From assembly GCA_964389025.1 (NCBI GenBank), contig CAYMCQ010000029.1, forward strand, positions 1-42,642: a DNA stretch of 42,642 bases, written 5' to 3'. The notes beneath the pieces are model-generated. The model saw nothing but the letters and a program-made list of their open reading frames with translations, was not told the origin of the DNA and made no database searches. The stretch comes from CAYMCQ01 sp964389025 (lineage in GTDB: Bacteria > Verrucomicrobiota > Verrucomicrobiia > Limisphaerales > CAYMCQ01). The translations under genes were made by a program, and so were the position numbers. Below, piece after piece: positions 31,022 to 40,865 of the stretch. Position 1 is the first letter of the stretch, and the number at the start of each line of letters is the position of its first letter.

Positions 31022-33541
31022 ATGTTCGTGAATCAGAAAACGCTTTGTCGAATTCCGCGTTTGGTTGCGTGCGCGGCTGTGTGGATTGCGTTGATCCAAA
31101 CCGCTTCCGCGCAGCCGCCGCAGATCACCGTCCAGCCGCAATCGCAAAATGTTTCCATCGGTGATCCGGCCAGCTTTCACGTCGAGGCGGTTGGAACGCC
31201 GCCGATTTTTTTCCAATGGAAACGAAACGGCGTGAACATTCCGGGCGCGACGAATGTTTCCGTGCAAGTTCCCGCGACGGATGATTATTCCATTCAAAGC
31301 GTCCAGCTGGCGGACGCGGGAAATTACAACGTGGTGGTTTTCAACAGGGACGGCGCTACGGACAGCGGCAGCGCTGTCTTGATCATCACGAATTTCCCCG
31401 TCCTGCCTTTTGGCGACGACTTCGCGAATCGCGGCAGCATCGCTGATTTTCTGGGCAGCGCGCGCGGCAGCAACTTCAACGCATCGGGCGAATCGGGCGA
31501 GCCGTTTCACGGCAAAAAACCCGGCGGCGCATCGGTGTGGCTGAAATGGACCGCGCCGTTCAGCGGCATCGCCACCTTTGACACGCGCGGCAGCACGTTC
31601 GACACGACGCTCGGTGTTTACACCGGAGCGGGATTAGCCTCGCTCGTTTCCGTGGCGCAGGATGACGATCGCGGAGGTTATCTGAACAGCTACGTGACGT
31701 TCAACGTGCAGAAAGACACCTCCTACGATATCGCCGTTGACGGTTTTTACGCGGATCAGGGATACATTGTGCTCAACCTGGCGGCGGAGAACACGCAAGA
31801 CTTTTTGCCGGAAATCGTGACGCAACCGGCGGGCAAAACTTTGCCGCCGAACAGCCCCATCACTCTCAGCGTTCAAGTGGCTTCCAACACGCCGCCGTCC
31901 GTGAGCTTTCAATGGCGGTTCAACGAATCGGATATTCAAGGTGAGACGAAATCTTTTTTGTCAATTCCCGCCCTGACGCCGGCCAGAGTCGGCAGATATA
32001 GCGTCCAGGTTTTCCTGCTCGACCAGTCAAGGCCGCGCACGAATATGTCCGACACGGCAGAACTCCAGATCAATGTTCAGGACGGCGCATCCAATGGAAG
32101 CGCCGGCGCGCAACCGAAATTTCGCGAGGCTGCGGACCCCGATTTCCTGCCCAGACTTCCATTTCGAGGCGGTGGCAAGTCCGCCGCGCCCGCCGGCGGG
32201 TTCACCGGCACCCAGATTTTCAGCACGTCCGGCGCGAGCAAGGAACCGGGCGAGCCGAACCATTGCGGCGAAGCGGGCGGGGCGTCCTACTGGTTTTCAT
32301 ATCAAGCGCCGGCCACCGGCACGCTCAACGTGGACACCGCCGGGACGACGTTCAACAACGTGCTGGCCGTTTACACTGGGCCGAATCCAATCCTGAATTT
32401 TACGGATTTAGTTTCGGTGGCTTGCAGCAGTGTCAGCGCGGTGCCGGGCAATGAGAGCGTCGTTTTCGCTGCAACCAGCAATTCAATTTATTACCTTGTC
32501 AGCGACGGTGTTGGCGGTGCGATGGGAACAGTGAATTTGAATTACAGTCTGGCGGCCGCGCCTGTCATCACCACGCAACCGACGAACCAAACAGTTTCCG
32601 CCGGGGCGAATCCCGTTTTCATTGTCGGCACCACCGGCACGCCGGTCTTAAATTATCAATGGCGGTTCAACTCCACCGACATCGCCAACGCCACGAGTTC
32701 TTCATTCGCTGTCACCAACGCACAGGCGACGAACGCAGGCAGCTACACCGTCGTGGTGACGAACGGCGCGGGTTCGGTGACAAGCGCCGTTGCGACATTG
32801 ACGGTGAACGGCCCGCCGTTCATCACCACGCAGCCGACGAACCAGACCGTCGTCATCAGCAACGATGCCACGTTCATCGTCGCGGCCATCGGCCCGCCGA
32901 CGCCGCGCTATCAATGGCGGTTCAATGCTACGAACAATCTGGCTGGCGCGACAAACGCGATGCTCACGGTCACAAATGCGCTGACCGCGAACGCCGGCAG
33001 CTACACCGCGCTCGCCACGAATTCTTTTGGCAGCGTCACCAGTTCAGTCGCAACGCTGACGGTGCATGTTCCTCCTTCGATCTCTTCGCATCCGCAAAGC
33101 CAGACTGTCGCGCCCGGAAGCAACGTGACTTTGACCGTGGTCGCGAGCGGCACGCCGTCGCCAGATTATCGGTGGCGAAAAAATGGAGTCGGCGCCACCA
33201 GCAGGACGAATGCTTCGACGACGATCACAAATTTTCAGTCGTCGGATGAGGCGGGTTACGATGTTGTGGTGACGAATGTCGTCGGCGCGGTCACGAGTTC
33301 GACGGCAACCTTGTATCTGAATTCGCCGCTGCGTTTCACAAACCTGACGCGACAGTTGAACGTGCATTTCACTTCGCTGCTCATCGGCGCGGCGAACACG
33401 AACTACGTGATTGATTATTCCGAGGACACGACGAATTGGTTTCCGATCCGGACAAACAGTTCTGCAACGGGGCTGATCAACTTCAGCGACACGAACGTGT
33501 TGGGGCATCCGCAGCGCATCTATCGCGCGTCTCCGAGGTAA
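31022..33541 (+). CDS. Secreted Ig-domain protein with two PPC-like domains
   Basis: 839 residues from ATG 31022 (MFVNQKTLCRIPRL); an ATG at 31004 adds six residues. The signal peptide ends TASA. Domains: Ig-like 1 (about 30-125, FFQWKRNGVNIPGATN); a PPC-type beta-sandwich (about 130-255, GGASVWLKWTAPFSGIATFD, STFDTTLGVYTG); Ig-like 2; a second PPC-type unit (about 395-515, GGASYWFSYQAPATGTLNVD); then three Ig-like repeats (YQWRFNSTDI, YQWRFNATN, YRWRKNGVGA). The C-terminal ~75 residues (FTSLLIGAANTNYVIDYSED) form the ending often seen on secreted Verrucomicrobiota proteins. A surface or matrix role is likely; no catalytic domain is seen. It is convergent with the MFS gene. Confidence 0.9.
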   Translation: MFVNQKTLCRIPRLVACAAVWIALIQTASAQPPQITVQPQSQNVSIGDPASFHVEAVGTPPIFFQWKRNGVNIPGATNVSVQVPATDDYSIQSVQLADAGNYNVVVFNRDGATDSGSAVLIITNFPVLPFGDDFANRGSIADFLGSARGSNFNASGESGEPFHGKKPGGASVWLKWTAPFSGIATFDTRGSTFDTTLGVYTGAGLASLVSVAQDDDRGGYLNSYVTFNVQKDTSYDIAVDGFYADQGYIVLNLAAENTQDFLPEIVTQPAGKTLPPNSPITLSVQVASNTPPSVSFQWRFNESDIQGETKSFLSIPALTPARVGRYSVQVFLLDQSRPRTNMSDTAELQINVQDGASNGSAGAQPKFREAADPDFLPRLPFRGGGKSAAPAGGFTGTQIFSTSGASKEPGEPNHCGEAGGASYWFSYQAPATGTLNVDTAGTTFNNVLAVYTGPNPILNFTDLVSVACSSVSAVPGNESVVFAATSNSIYYLVSDGVGGAMGTVNLNYSLAAAPVITTQPTNQTVSAGANPVFIVGTTGTPVLNYQWRFNSTDIANATSSSFAVTNAQATNAGSYTVVVTNGAGSVTSAVATLTVNGPPFITTQPTNQTVVISNDATFIVAAIGPPTPRYQWRFNATNNLAGATNAMLTVTNALTANAGSYTALATNSFGSVTSSVATLTVHVPPSISSHPQSQTVAPGSNVTLTVVASGTPSPDYRWRKNGVGATSRTNASTTITNFQSSDEAGYDVVVTNVVGAVTSSTATLYLNSPLRFTNLTRQLNVHFTSLLIGAANTNYVIDYSEDTTNWFPIRTNSSATGLINFSDTNVLGHPQRIYRASPR

Positions 33542-33567
33542 CAGGAATGTGCGGAAGCGTGGCAGCG

Positions 33568-33652
33568 TTTTGGATTGCGCCAGTCCTCTGGCGCTTTCTG
33601 CCGTGATGTCGCACCGTGTGAGAGCGCCAGAGGACTGGCGCAGTCCAAAACC
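33568..33652. repeat. Hairpin repeat family 2, copy 3, between convergent genes
   Basis: TTTTGGATTGCGCCAGTCCT and CTGGCGCT (33568-33595) face AGCGCCAGAGGACTGGCGCA (33623-33642) plus GTCCAAAACC. It fills the gap between the Ig-domain gene and the convergent MFS gene. Confidence 0.88.
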
Positions 33653-33671
33653 TGGCGGCACGCCGGGCGGT

Positions 33672-34958
33672 TCAAGTGACCTTTTGTGCGCCCGCCGTTT
33701 CCGGGAGATGTTTGACGCGAACAAGAAATTGCCACGCAAGCAGCGCCGCCACGAGCGAAATGCCCGCGCAAATCAAATAGGGCAGGGGCGGCACGTAATG
33801 CAACAGCGTCGTCGCGAAAACCGGGCCGAGAATGCGGGCGAGACTTCCCGCGCCTTGAGCGACGCCGATGGTCGCGCCTTGCTCGTTCGCGGGCGTGAGG
33901 TTTGAAAGCAGGCCGAAGAGCGGCGGGCGGGTCAGGCTTGAGCCGATTGCCAGCAGCGCGAGCGCGAACAACATGCAAAGCCACGGGAAACCTTCGTGCT
34001 GAAAAAGAATTTTCCACGAAAGCTGCGTCGTGCCTTTGATGAACGGGAACAGTCCGAGGCTGACCGCCGTCAAGACGAGGCTCGTCGCGATGAGTTTTGG
34101 CTCGCCCATTTTTTTTACGAGCCGGCCAATCGCGCCGCCCTGCACGAGCGCGCCGATGATGCCGCAATAGGCGAAAAGATAAACGACCGTCGCGGCTGAC
34201 GCGCTGTCATTTTGCATGTCGAGGTGAAAATTATCGCTGACGAGCAGCGGCAGCGTGCTCTCGAAACAACTGAAACAAAACGTGGCCAGAAAAAACACGA
34301 TGACGAGCAGGCCGATTTTTGGCTGCGTCAATGTGTGCGCCCATTGAGCGAGGTGCGGGCGTTGCGGGACGTGCTCGGAGGACGGCTTGCGGCTTTCGGA
34401 AAGAATGAGCAGCGCGAGCAAAAAATTCGCCGCACACAACGACGCGGCGACCCAGCCGGGGCCGGCTCCGCCAAAATATTTCAGGCTTACGCCGCCGATG
34501 ATTGGCCCGAAAATGAACCCAAGGCCGAATGCCATTCCAATGAGACCCATTTTTTTCGAGCGTTGTTCGGGCGGTGTGATGTCGGCGATGTAAGCCTGCG
34601 CGACAGTGATGTTCGCCCCGCAAATTCCGGCGAACATTCGCGACGCGACGAGCAGCCAAAGGGCGGTGGCCGGGTCTTGAATCTGCGCGCTGAAAGCGAA
34701 CAGCACATACGACAAGGCCGCTCCAAAAGTGCTGACGAGCAGAACAGGTCTTCGTCCAATGCGGTCGGAAAGCCGTCCCCAAACCGGCGCGAAGATGAAT
34801 TGCATCGCCGAAAATGACGCGATGATGACGCCAATGACGAATCCGTGCGCGCCGAAATTCCGGCTGAACAGCGGCACGAGTGGCACAACGATTCCAAAAC
34901 CGATGAGGTCAATGAAGACCGTGAGGAAAATAACTCCAACGGAAGGCTTGCGGTTCAT
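33672..34958 (-). CDS. MFS transporter, TetA-like drug:proton antiporter branch
   Basis: A 428-residue inner-membrane protein with 12 predicted helices in two halves. The loop 2-3 signature GRLSDRIGRRPVL and the N-terminal FIDLIGFGIVVPLVPLF match the TCR/Tet (DHA1) group. AGICGANITVAQAYIADITP follows in helix 4-5 and GFIFGPIIGG matches antiporter motif C. A shorter motif A echo in the second half is weak. It probably exports small amphiphilic compounds against protons; no regulator of the TetR type is adjacent, so resistance should not be assumed. It is convergent with the Ig-domain gene. Confidence 0.92.
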   Translation of the reverse strand: MNRKPSVGVIFLTVFIDLIGFGIVVPLVPLFSRNFGAHGFVIGVIIASFSAMQFIFAPVWGRLSDRIGRRPVLLVSTFGAALSYVLFAFSAQIQDPATALWLLVASRMFAGICGANITVAQAYIADITPPEQRSKKMGLIGMAFGLGFIFGPIIGGVSLKYFGGAGPGWVAASLCAANFLLALLILSESRKPSSEHVPQRPHLAQWAHTLTQPKIGLLVIVFFLATFCFSCFESTLPLLVSDNFHLDMQNDSASAATVVYLFAYCGIIGALVQGGAIGRLVKKMGEPKLIATSLVLTAVSLGLFPFIKGTTQLSWKILFQHEGFPWLCMLFALALLAIGSSLTRPPLFGLLSNLTPANEQGATIGVAQGAGSLARILGPVFATTLLHYVPPLPYLICAGISLVAALLAWQFLVRVKHLPETAGAQKVT

Positions 34959-35282
34959 GGAAAAGTTTTAGCCCTGTTGCGCGCCCGAATCAGAAATTGT
35001 CTTGAATGACATGGCGGGAGTTTATGGAGGGCGGTCAATTCGTCAAGGAGGCCGACGTTTGCGAAGATGCGCTAACGACGCTATTATTCAGGACAGTGCC
35101 GCAAAAATTTGGACAGGCCGAGGTTTCGATACTGTCTTTAAATTGTTTCAGCGGATGTTTTTCGACATTGAGAAATTACGGTGTAAACGAACATAATCTT
35201 TCCGAACCAACAGGTCTCAGGTTGCGCGCGAAAAAATTCCTTTTAAAATCAGATGCGGCACGTTTGCTGATAACAAGCGGAC
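34959..35282. other. Divergent intergenic region without a supported gene
   Basis: About 320 bp between the MFS gene and the response regulator. The frames across it (for example 35002-35196) show no family features. A weak promoter-like pair TTGCGC (35222-35227) and TAAAAT (35244-35249), spaced 16 bp, could serve the response regulator. Confidence 0.5.
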
Positions 35283-35996
35283 ATGCCGTTGACGGTATCC
35301 CATAAAGCAATGACGCCGATGCGACAACCGAAGCAGAAGAAATCGAGGATCCTCCTCGTGGACGACCACGCGGTGGTGCGCTTCGGCATTGCGGCGCTCA
35401 TCAACCGCCAGGTGGACATGGAAGTCTGCGGTGAGGAGGAGGACGGGTCGCGCGCGATGGACGCGATTACGACGTTGATGCCGGACCTGGTCATCGCGGA
35501 CATTTCCCTCAAGGACAGCAGCGGACTGGAACTGATGCGGAACATCAAAGCGCAATATCCAAAAATGCCGGTGCTGGTGGTGAGCGTTCATGATGAAACG
35601 ATTTACGCGGAAGTCGCCTTTCGCGCGGGCGCGCTCGGCTACCTGAACAAGGAAGAGGCGATTGATAAAATTTTGACTGCGATCCGGCGCGTGTTGAACG
35701 GAGAAGTTTACGTGAGTGACGTGCTCAGCGCCAAGCTGCTCCAAAAGCAGGTGCGCGGCGGCGGCAGTGACATTTCGAACGGTTCGCCGGTGAAAAGTTT
35801 GAGCGACCGCGAGCTGGAAGTTTTTCAATTGATCGGCCAGTGGAAAGGCACCCGGCAAATCGCAGACGAACTTCATTTGAGCATCAAGACAATCGAATAC
35901 TACCGCGAGCAGATCAAAAAGAAGTTGAATTTGAAAAATGCGGCGGAACTGACGCAATACGCCACGTCCTGGGTTCAAAGGGAAATCCCCACGTAA
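35283..35996 (+). CDS. NarL/FixJ-family response regulator
   Basis: 237 residues; ATG 35283 gives a 20-residue lead before the receiver, and ATG 35310 is an alternative. The receiver domain (21-140) has the acidic pair D27-D28 (LLVDDHA), phospho-acceptor D73 (VIADISLKDSSG), the Ser in VLVVSVHD and the Lys in GYLNKEEA. The C-terminal LuxR-type helix-turn-helix (about 173-230) reads LSDRELEVFQLIGQWKGTRQ, IADELHLSIKTIEYYREQIK. It should bind DNA when phosphorylated. No histidine kinase gene is in the window, so it is an orphan here. It is followed after 190 bp by the giant Ig/HYR gene in the same direction, a possible target. Confidence 0.93.
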   Translation: MPLTVSHKAMTPMRQPKQKKSRILLVDDHAVVRFGIAALINRQVDMEVCGEEEDGSRAMDAITTLMPDLVIADISLKDSSGLELMRNIKAQYPKMPVLVVSVHDETIYAEVAFRAGALGYLNKEEAIDKILTAIRRVLNGEVYVSDVLSAKLLQKQVRGGGSDISNGSPVKSLSDRELEVFQLIGQWKGTRQIADELHLSIKTIEYYREQIKKKLNLKNAAELTQYATSWVQREIPT

Positions 35997-36002
35997 GATT
36001 AG

Positions 36003-36063
36003 TCCAACGCCCAAACTCCAACGTCTTTGCCCGACTTTAGGCTTTGGACTTTGGACTTTGGAC
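36003..36063. repeat. A/C-rich hairpin between the response regulator and the Ig/HYR gene
   Basis: TCCAACGCCCAAACTCCAA faces tandem CTTTGGACTTTGGACTTTGG. Same class as 9604-9734 and 15556-15666. It ends about 125 nt before the Ig/HYR start codon. Confidence 0.65.
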
Positions 36064-36187
36064 TCCTTCATTCCCGGGTAATCTCCGGCCTTGTATTCGT
36101 AAAACTCTCCGGGTAAAACTTCGTTACCGACCTGATTGTGGCCGGGTAAATCAGGAATTACCTTGTTCAATCGGGAGTGTTCACCAG

Positions 36188-39100
36188 ATGAATGTCGAAG
36201 GCCGAATGACGATTGCGGAATTTCACCGGGCGCATCGCGCGAGGAAATTTCACAGCTTCATTCTGCTTTTTGCCTCCTGCATTTGGGCCGTCGGCGGTTT
36301 CGCGGCTTCAATCGAGTTGCAAGGCCAGAACAAGGGCGACACCAACACCTGGACGATGAACAATCTGATGGGTTGGGGCGAACTGGATTACATCCCGTGC
36401 CGGGTTTTCTTCAAGAGCGGCCCCGTCGTCAACCAGCGCATCACGATTTTTTTCCCGCACTTGCGGGGCACAACGCCCGGCATTCAAAATCTCTCCAGCT
36501 TCACGCCGTCGCCCAACGCGGTCATCACGTCGGTGCCGGCGTTGACAACCGATCCATCAGGCACATGGTCATACGCGTTCACAGTCAGCGTCACAAACAA
36601 CAGTCCGGGTTACGTCCGGTTCAGGGCGCGCCTCGCTGCCGGCTCGCATCTCAATTCCGGCAGCTCGCTTCAACTCGACGGCGACCCGCAGTCCATGGGG
36701 CAGTTGCAAATCCACAAACCCGGTCCCGGCGCGGCGTTGCCCGACCTCGCCATTGTCAAAACCGGCCCGCTGACAATTCCGCAGGGGGAAATGATAACCT
36801 ACACGCTGGCCTACACGAACAAAGACGGCGCGATAACGAACACTGGGATGGGCGTGCAAATCTGCGACATCCTGCCGACGGATATTATCGTCAATCCCAG
36901 CTCGCTGCCGCCCGGCGGCGAACTGGTCGGCAACACCATTTTTTTTGACCTCACCAACATCGCCGCGCACGCCAGCGGACAGATCACGTTTCAGGCGCTG
37001 GTTCCGTTCGCAACGCCCGTTGGCCGCGTGCTCACGAATTTTTCCCAAATCCTCTGTTCGCAAGACGACGCCGATTTCAGCGACAACACATCAACATGGC
37101 TGACGACGGTGATCGGTGGCTGCGTCGCGCCCACCATCACGAGCAATCCGGGCGACGCGATGAAATGCCCGGGCGACTCGGTGACGTTTACAGTCGGCGC
37201 GAGCGGGACTGCGCCGTTGTTTTATCAATGGCGGAAAAATGGCGGCGAAATCTCAGGAGCGACAGGCAGCAGTTACACAATCATCCCTGTCGCCGCCAAT
37301 GATTCGGGAACTTATGACGTCGTCGTGACCAATGCGTGCGGCTCGGCGACTTCATCCGTCGCAGTCTTGGACGCGAATGACACGACACTGCCGACAATTT
37401 CCTGTCCCGCCGACGTGATCGTGGCCGCGAACGCCGAATGCACTGCGACAAATGTTAATCTGGGAACGCCGATCACCAGCGACAATTGCAGCGTGACCGC
37501 CGTGACGAACAACGCGCCGGCAATTTTCCCGCTTGGAACAAACGTCGTTACGTGGACGGTCGTGGACAGCAGCGGGAATCTGAATAGTTGCGCGCAGCGA
37601 GTCATTGTGCGTGACGAGACGCCGCCTTCAATCACTTGCTCAAGCAACTTGGTGTTCACAGCAGACGCAGGCCAATGCAGCCGGAGCAACATCACGTTCA
37701 TCATCGCCGCAAGTGACAATTGCGGCGTCGCGAATCTCACAAGCGTGCCTCCCAGCGGAAGCACCTTGCCGATTGGGACAACGACCGTGACCAATATCGC
37801 CACCGACGCCAGTGGCAACACCGCAACTTGCACTTTCACCGTGACCGTCACCGACAACGAACCGCCCGTCATCATTTGCCCCACCAACATCGTCGTGGGC
37901 GCGGACACTGGCGAGTGCATCCGCAGTAGCGTGTCGTTTACAGTCACGGCGACGGATAATTGCAGCATCACGAACCTGACGAGCACGCCGCCCAGCGGAA
38001 GCACGTTCCCCGTCGGCACGACAACGGTGACGAACGTTGCGACCGACGCCAGCGGCAACACCGCGACTTGCACTTTCGCCATCACAGTAGTTGCGGAGCC
38101 AATCGTGACGATACCGCCGGTGGATCAAACCGTTTGCGAAGGCGACGCGGCGAGCTTCAATGTCGTGGCGACGGGCGCGAGCCTGACTTATCAGTGGTTC
38201 AAAGGAACGAACCTCTTGAGCGGAGCAACAAACAGCAGCTTGGCGTTATTGAACGTGACCACCAATGATGCCGCTGAGTATTGCGTCAGAGTCAGCGGCG
38301 CATGCGGCAGTCCGGTCACAAACTGCGCGTCGCTGACCGTCAATCTTCCAGTCACCGCAACCAGCCTGACGAACCAAACCGTTTGTCACGGCTCCACAAT
38401 TGTTTTCAGCACTGTCGCAGGCGGAACAGGGCCGTTCAGCTATCAATGGTTTCAATTCGTCGGTCGTTTCAATTTTCCATTGCCCGGCGAGACGAACAAC
38501 ACTCTGCTGCTACAAGACGTCAGCCTGAGAAATGCTGGCACCTATTCTGTCATCGTGAGCGGCGCATGCGGTCGCGTGGCAAAGAGCGCGTCGTTGACCG
38601 TGAGGGAGCTGCTCACGGATGGGCTCATTTTTAGCCACACGAATTGTCCCGGCACCACTGTTCAGTTGGAAAGATTTCCCGCCAGCACCGATCTGAGTTA
38701 CCAATGGTTCCAAGTTGGTTCCGACTTGGTGATTTCGACCAATCGGGTTCTCACGCTGACCAACATCACCGCGGACGACGCGGGAACATACACTCTGATT
38801 GTCACCGGCCCGTGCAACAGCGTGACCAACAGCGCGACGCTCACGGTCAACGAGCCAGTGAGTGCAACGGGGCCGTCCGACCAGACGAATTGCGTGGGAA
38901 CCATTGTGACGTTCAGCACGGTTGCGCACGGAACGGGGCCGTTCACTTACCAGTGGCGCAAGGATGGAGAGAACCTTAGGAGTCGGACGACCAGTTCCAT
39001 TGAGATTTTTGCCTTTGGCACCGGCACCGTAGGAACTTATTCAGTAATCGTTGGCGGCGCGTGCGGCAGCGTGACGAACAGTGCTACGCTGACGGTTATT

Positions 39101-40693
39101 CCACGCCTGGAACAAATCGCCCTGTCGAGCCGCACGAATTGCGAGGGCACGATGGCGACATTTGCGACACCTCCGGGGCCGGCTTTGACGTATCAGTGGT
39201 ATCACAATGCCTCCGTCCTCACGGATGAGACCAACAACTCCGTCACGATTTCAAATGTCACTGTGGCTGACACCGGAACTTACAGCGTCGTTGTGGCCGG
39301 CCCATGCAACACCGTGACGAACAGCGGGACTTTGACGGTGAATTCTGGCGTGGTCGTCATCGCGCCGCCGCAAGACCAGAACATTTGTCCGGGTGCGCCG
39401 ATCAACCTCAGCGTCGTCGCGAGCGGGACGGGACTGGCGTATCAGTGGTTCGCCGGAAACACCCTGTTGCCCGGTGAAACGAACAGCAGCCTGACTTTGG
39501 CCAGCGGTTCTTCCGGTGAAATGGTCGTATTTACCGTGGTCATCAGCGGCGCGTGCGGGAGCGCTGTGACGAACAGCGCGACGGTGACGTTCAAGGAATT
39601 GGCAGGCGCGACACCGCTGGCGAACTTGTTCCAAAATCCCGGCACGACGGCGACTTTCAGCACGACGGCGAGTGGAACCGGGCCGTTGGCGTATCAGTGG
39701 AAGAAGGACGGAGTCGCAATCATCGGCGAGACGACCAATTCGCTGGTGTTGGCGGACATCACGTTCGACAGCGCGGGGACTTACGCCGTAGTCGTGAGCG
39801 GGCCGTGCGATTCCGTCGAGCGCTCCGGCACGTTGACCGTCAATCACCCTCCGGAAGTTTCCATTCTGACGCCGACCAATGGCCAGGTATTTAACGCCGG
39901 ACAAAACATAAGCATCGTTGCGAGCGCAAATGACAGTGATGGCAGCGTGACGAACGTGGAAATTTTCGTCGGCACAAACACGCTGGCAGAAATTTCAGCG
40001 CCGCCGTATGAAACGACATTAACGAATCCGCCGGCTGGAATGTATGAGTTGCGCGCGCGCGCCACGGACAACCTTGGTCTTGCCGGAACGTCCGCACCGG
40101 TGAACATCAGCGTCATCGAACAGCCTCCGTTGATCATTCTCACGAACATCTATTTGAACCGGCAGAGCGGGTATTACGAAGAAGTCGTGCGCGTGTTTAA
40201 CCCCACGGCGTTCGCATCAAACACGGTAGGCGTCCTCGTGTTTGGCGTGCAAAGCCCGATTCAAGTCGTGAACTACACCCTGTTGATCAATGGAATTCCT
40301 TATGTGCAAAACGGCAATGCGATCCCGCCCGGCGGCTTTGCCGACATCAAAATAAAATTCTACGTCCCGCTCAACGTGACGAACATTCCGCCGCCGACGT
40401 TGGTGGCAATCGTGATGCCCGCAGTCGCCACGGCCAGCGTCAGCGGCACGCCAGTGGAAATCACGCGCTCGCTCCTTTTGGCCGACGGCTCGATTTTGTT
40501 GAATTTCAAAACGGTGCTCGGCCCGACTTACTTCGTTGAATACAGCGGCGACATGGTTCTTTGGACGACATCGCCGCAGACCGTCGCGGGAACCGGCTTC
40601 ACCGCGCAATGGATTGATGACGGCCCGCCAGCCACGGGAACTTTCCCGCCGCCGTCGAATACAAGGTTCTATCGGGTGAGTCGCGTGCCGTAA
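36188..40693 (+). CDS. Giant secreted DUF11/HYR/Ig-repeat protein
   Basis: 1501 residues from ATG 36188 (MNVEGRMTIAEFHRAHRARK); the frame is open from 36044 but only this start places the signal peptide (FHSFILLFASCIWAVGGFAA) correctly. Domains: N-terminal SIELQGQNKG region (41-180); DUF11-type repeat (185-308, LAIVKTGPLTIPQGEMITYT); one Ig-like unit (312-398); three HYR modules (about 400-640, each with CP...C...DNC); seven more Ig-like units (about 641-1215); a Big_9-type domain (1216-1310, VSILTPTNGQVFNAGQNISI); and a C-terminal domain ending RFYRVSRVP. Most Ig units carry an early xxCxG Cys and a late ACGS/PCNS Cys, suggesting a disulfide per module. Probably a surface adhesin or matrix protein. 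A paralogue follows directly. Confidence 0.92.
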   Translation: MNVEGRMTIAEFHRAHRARKFHSFILLFASCIWAVGGFAASIELQGQNKGDTNTWTMNNLMGWGELDYIPCRVFFKSGPVVNQRITIFFPHLRGTTPGIQNLSSFTPSPNAVITSVPALTTDPSGTWSYAFTVSVTNNSPGYVRFRARLAAGSHLNSGSSLQLDGDPQSMGQLQIHKPGPGAALPDLAIVKTGPLTIPQGEMITYTLAYTNKDGAITNTGMGVQICDILPTDIIVNPSSLPPGGELVGNTIFFDLTNIAAHASGQITFQALVPFATPVGRVLTNFSQILCSQDDADFSDNTSTWLTTVIGGCVAPTITSNPGDAMKCPGDSVTFTVGASGTAPLFYQWRKNGGEISGATGSSYTIIPVAANDSGTYDVVVTNACGSATSSVAVLDANDTTLPTISCPADVIVAANAECTATNVNLGTPITSDNCSVTAVTNNAPAIFPLGTNVVTWTVVDSSGNLNSCAQRVIVRDETPPSITCSSNLVFTADAGQCSRSNITFIIAASDNCGVANLTSVPPSGSTLPIGTTTVTNIATDASGNTATCTFTVTVTDNEPPVIICPTNIVVGADTGECIRSSVSFTVTATDNCSITNLTSTPPSGSTFPVGTTTVTNVATDASGNTATCTFAITVVAEPIVTIPPVDQTVCEGDAASFNVVATGASLTYQWFKGTNLLSGATNSSLALLNVTTNDAAEYCVRVSGACGSPVTNCASLTVNLPVTATSLTNQTVCHGSTIVFSTVAGGTGPFSYQWFQFVGRFNFPLPGETNNTLLLQDVSLRNAGTYSVIVSGACGRVAKSASLTVRELLTDGLIFSHTNCPGTTVQLERFPASTDLSYQWFQVGSDLVISTNRVLTLTNITADDAGTYTLIVTGPCNSVTNSATLTVNEPVSATGPSDQTNCVGTIVTFSTVAHGTGPFTYQWRKDGENLRSRTTSSIEIFAFGTGTVGTYSVIVGGACGSVTNSATLTVIPRLEQIALSSRTNCEGTMATFATPPGPALTYQWYHNASVLTDETNNSVTISNVTVADTGTYSVVVAGPCNTVTNSGTLTVNSGVVVIAPPQDQNICPGAPINLSVVASGTGLAYQWFAGNTLLPGETNSSLTLASGSSGEMVVFTVVISGACGSAVTNSATVTFKELAGATPLANLFQNPGTTATFSTTASGTGPLAYQWKKDGVAIIGETTNSLVLADITFDSAGTYAVVVSGPCDSVERSGTLTVNHPPEVSILTPTNGQVFNAGQNISIVASANDSDGSVTNVEIFVGTNTLAEISAPPYETTLTNPPAGMYELRARATDNLGLAGTSAPVNISVIEQPPLIILTNIYLNRQSGYYEEVVRVFNPTAFASNTVGVLVFGVQSPIQVVNYTLLINGIPYVQNGNAIPPGGFADIKIKFYVPLNVTNIPPPTLVAIVMPAVATASVSGTPVEITRSLLLADGSILLNFKTVLGPTYFVEYSGDMVLWTTSPQTVAGTGFTAQWIDDGPPATGTFPPPSNTRFYRVSRVP

Positions 40694-40865
40694 AAAGCGC
40701 TTCGCCCCGATCCGGGGACATTCCACCAAACGACCACCGGGCGGCTTCTTGCGCCGCGTTGAGAACGATGCCGGGGAAAAGTCCCGGAGCAACCCCGGAT
40801 TGAGACTGCCCAAAGCGCGGACTAGAGTTGTCCAGTCGCAAGACACACAAAGAGACACAAGAAAA

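Noticed and set aside
35250..35282. A sigma-54 promoter (GGCACG...GC) before the response regulator
   Set aside because: GG and GC are separated by 7 bases, not the 10 required for -24/-12 elements.
35002..35305. Short plus-strand frames upstream of the response regulator
   Set aside because: There is no recognisable domain and they mutually overlap in different frames; treated as non-coding.
37130..39850. CRISPR-like or satellite repeats
   Set aside because: The periodicity is coding: about 85-codon Ig/HYR modules with divergent DNA, no short direct repeats with spacers.
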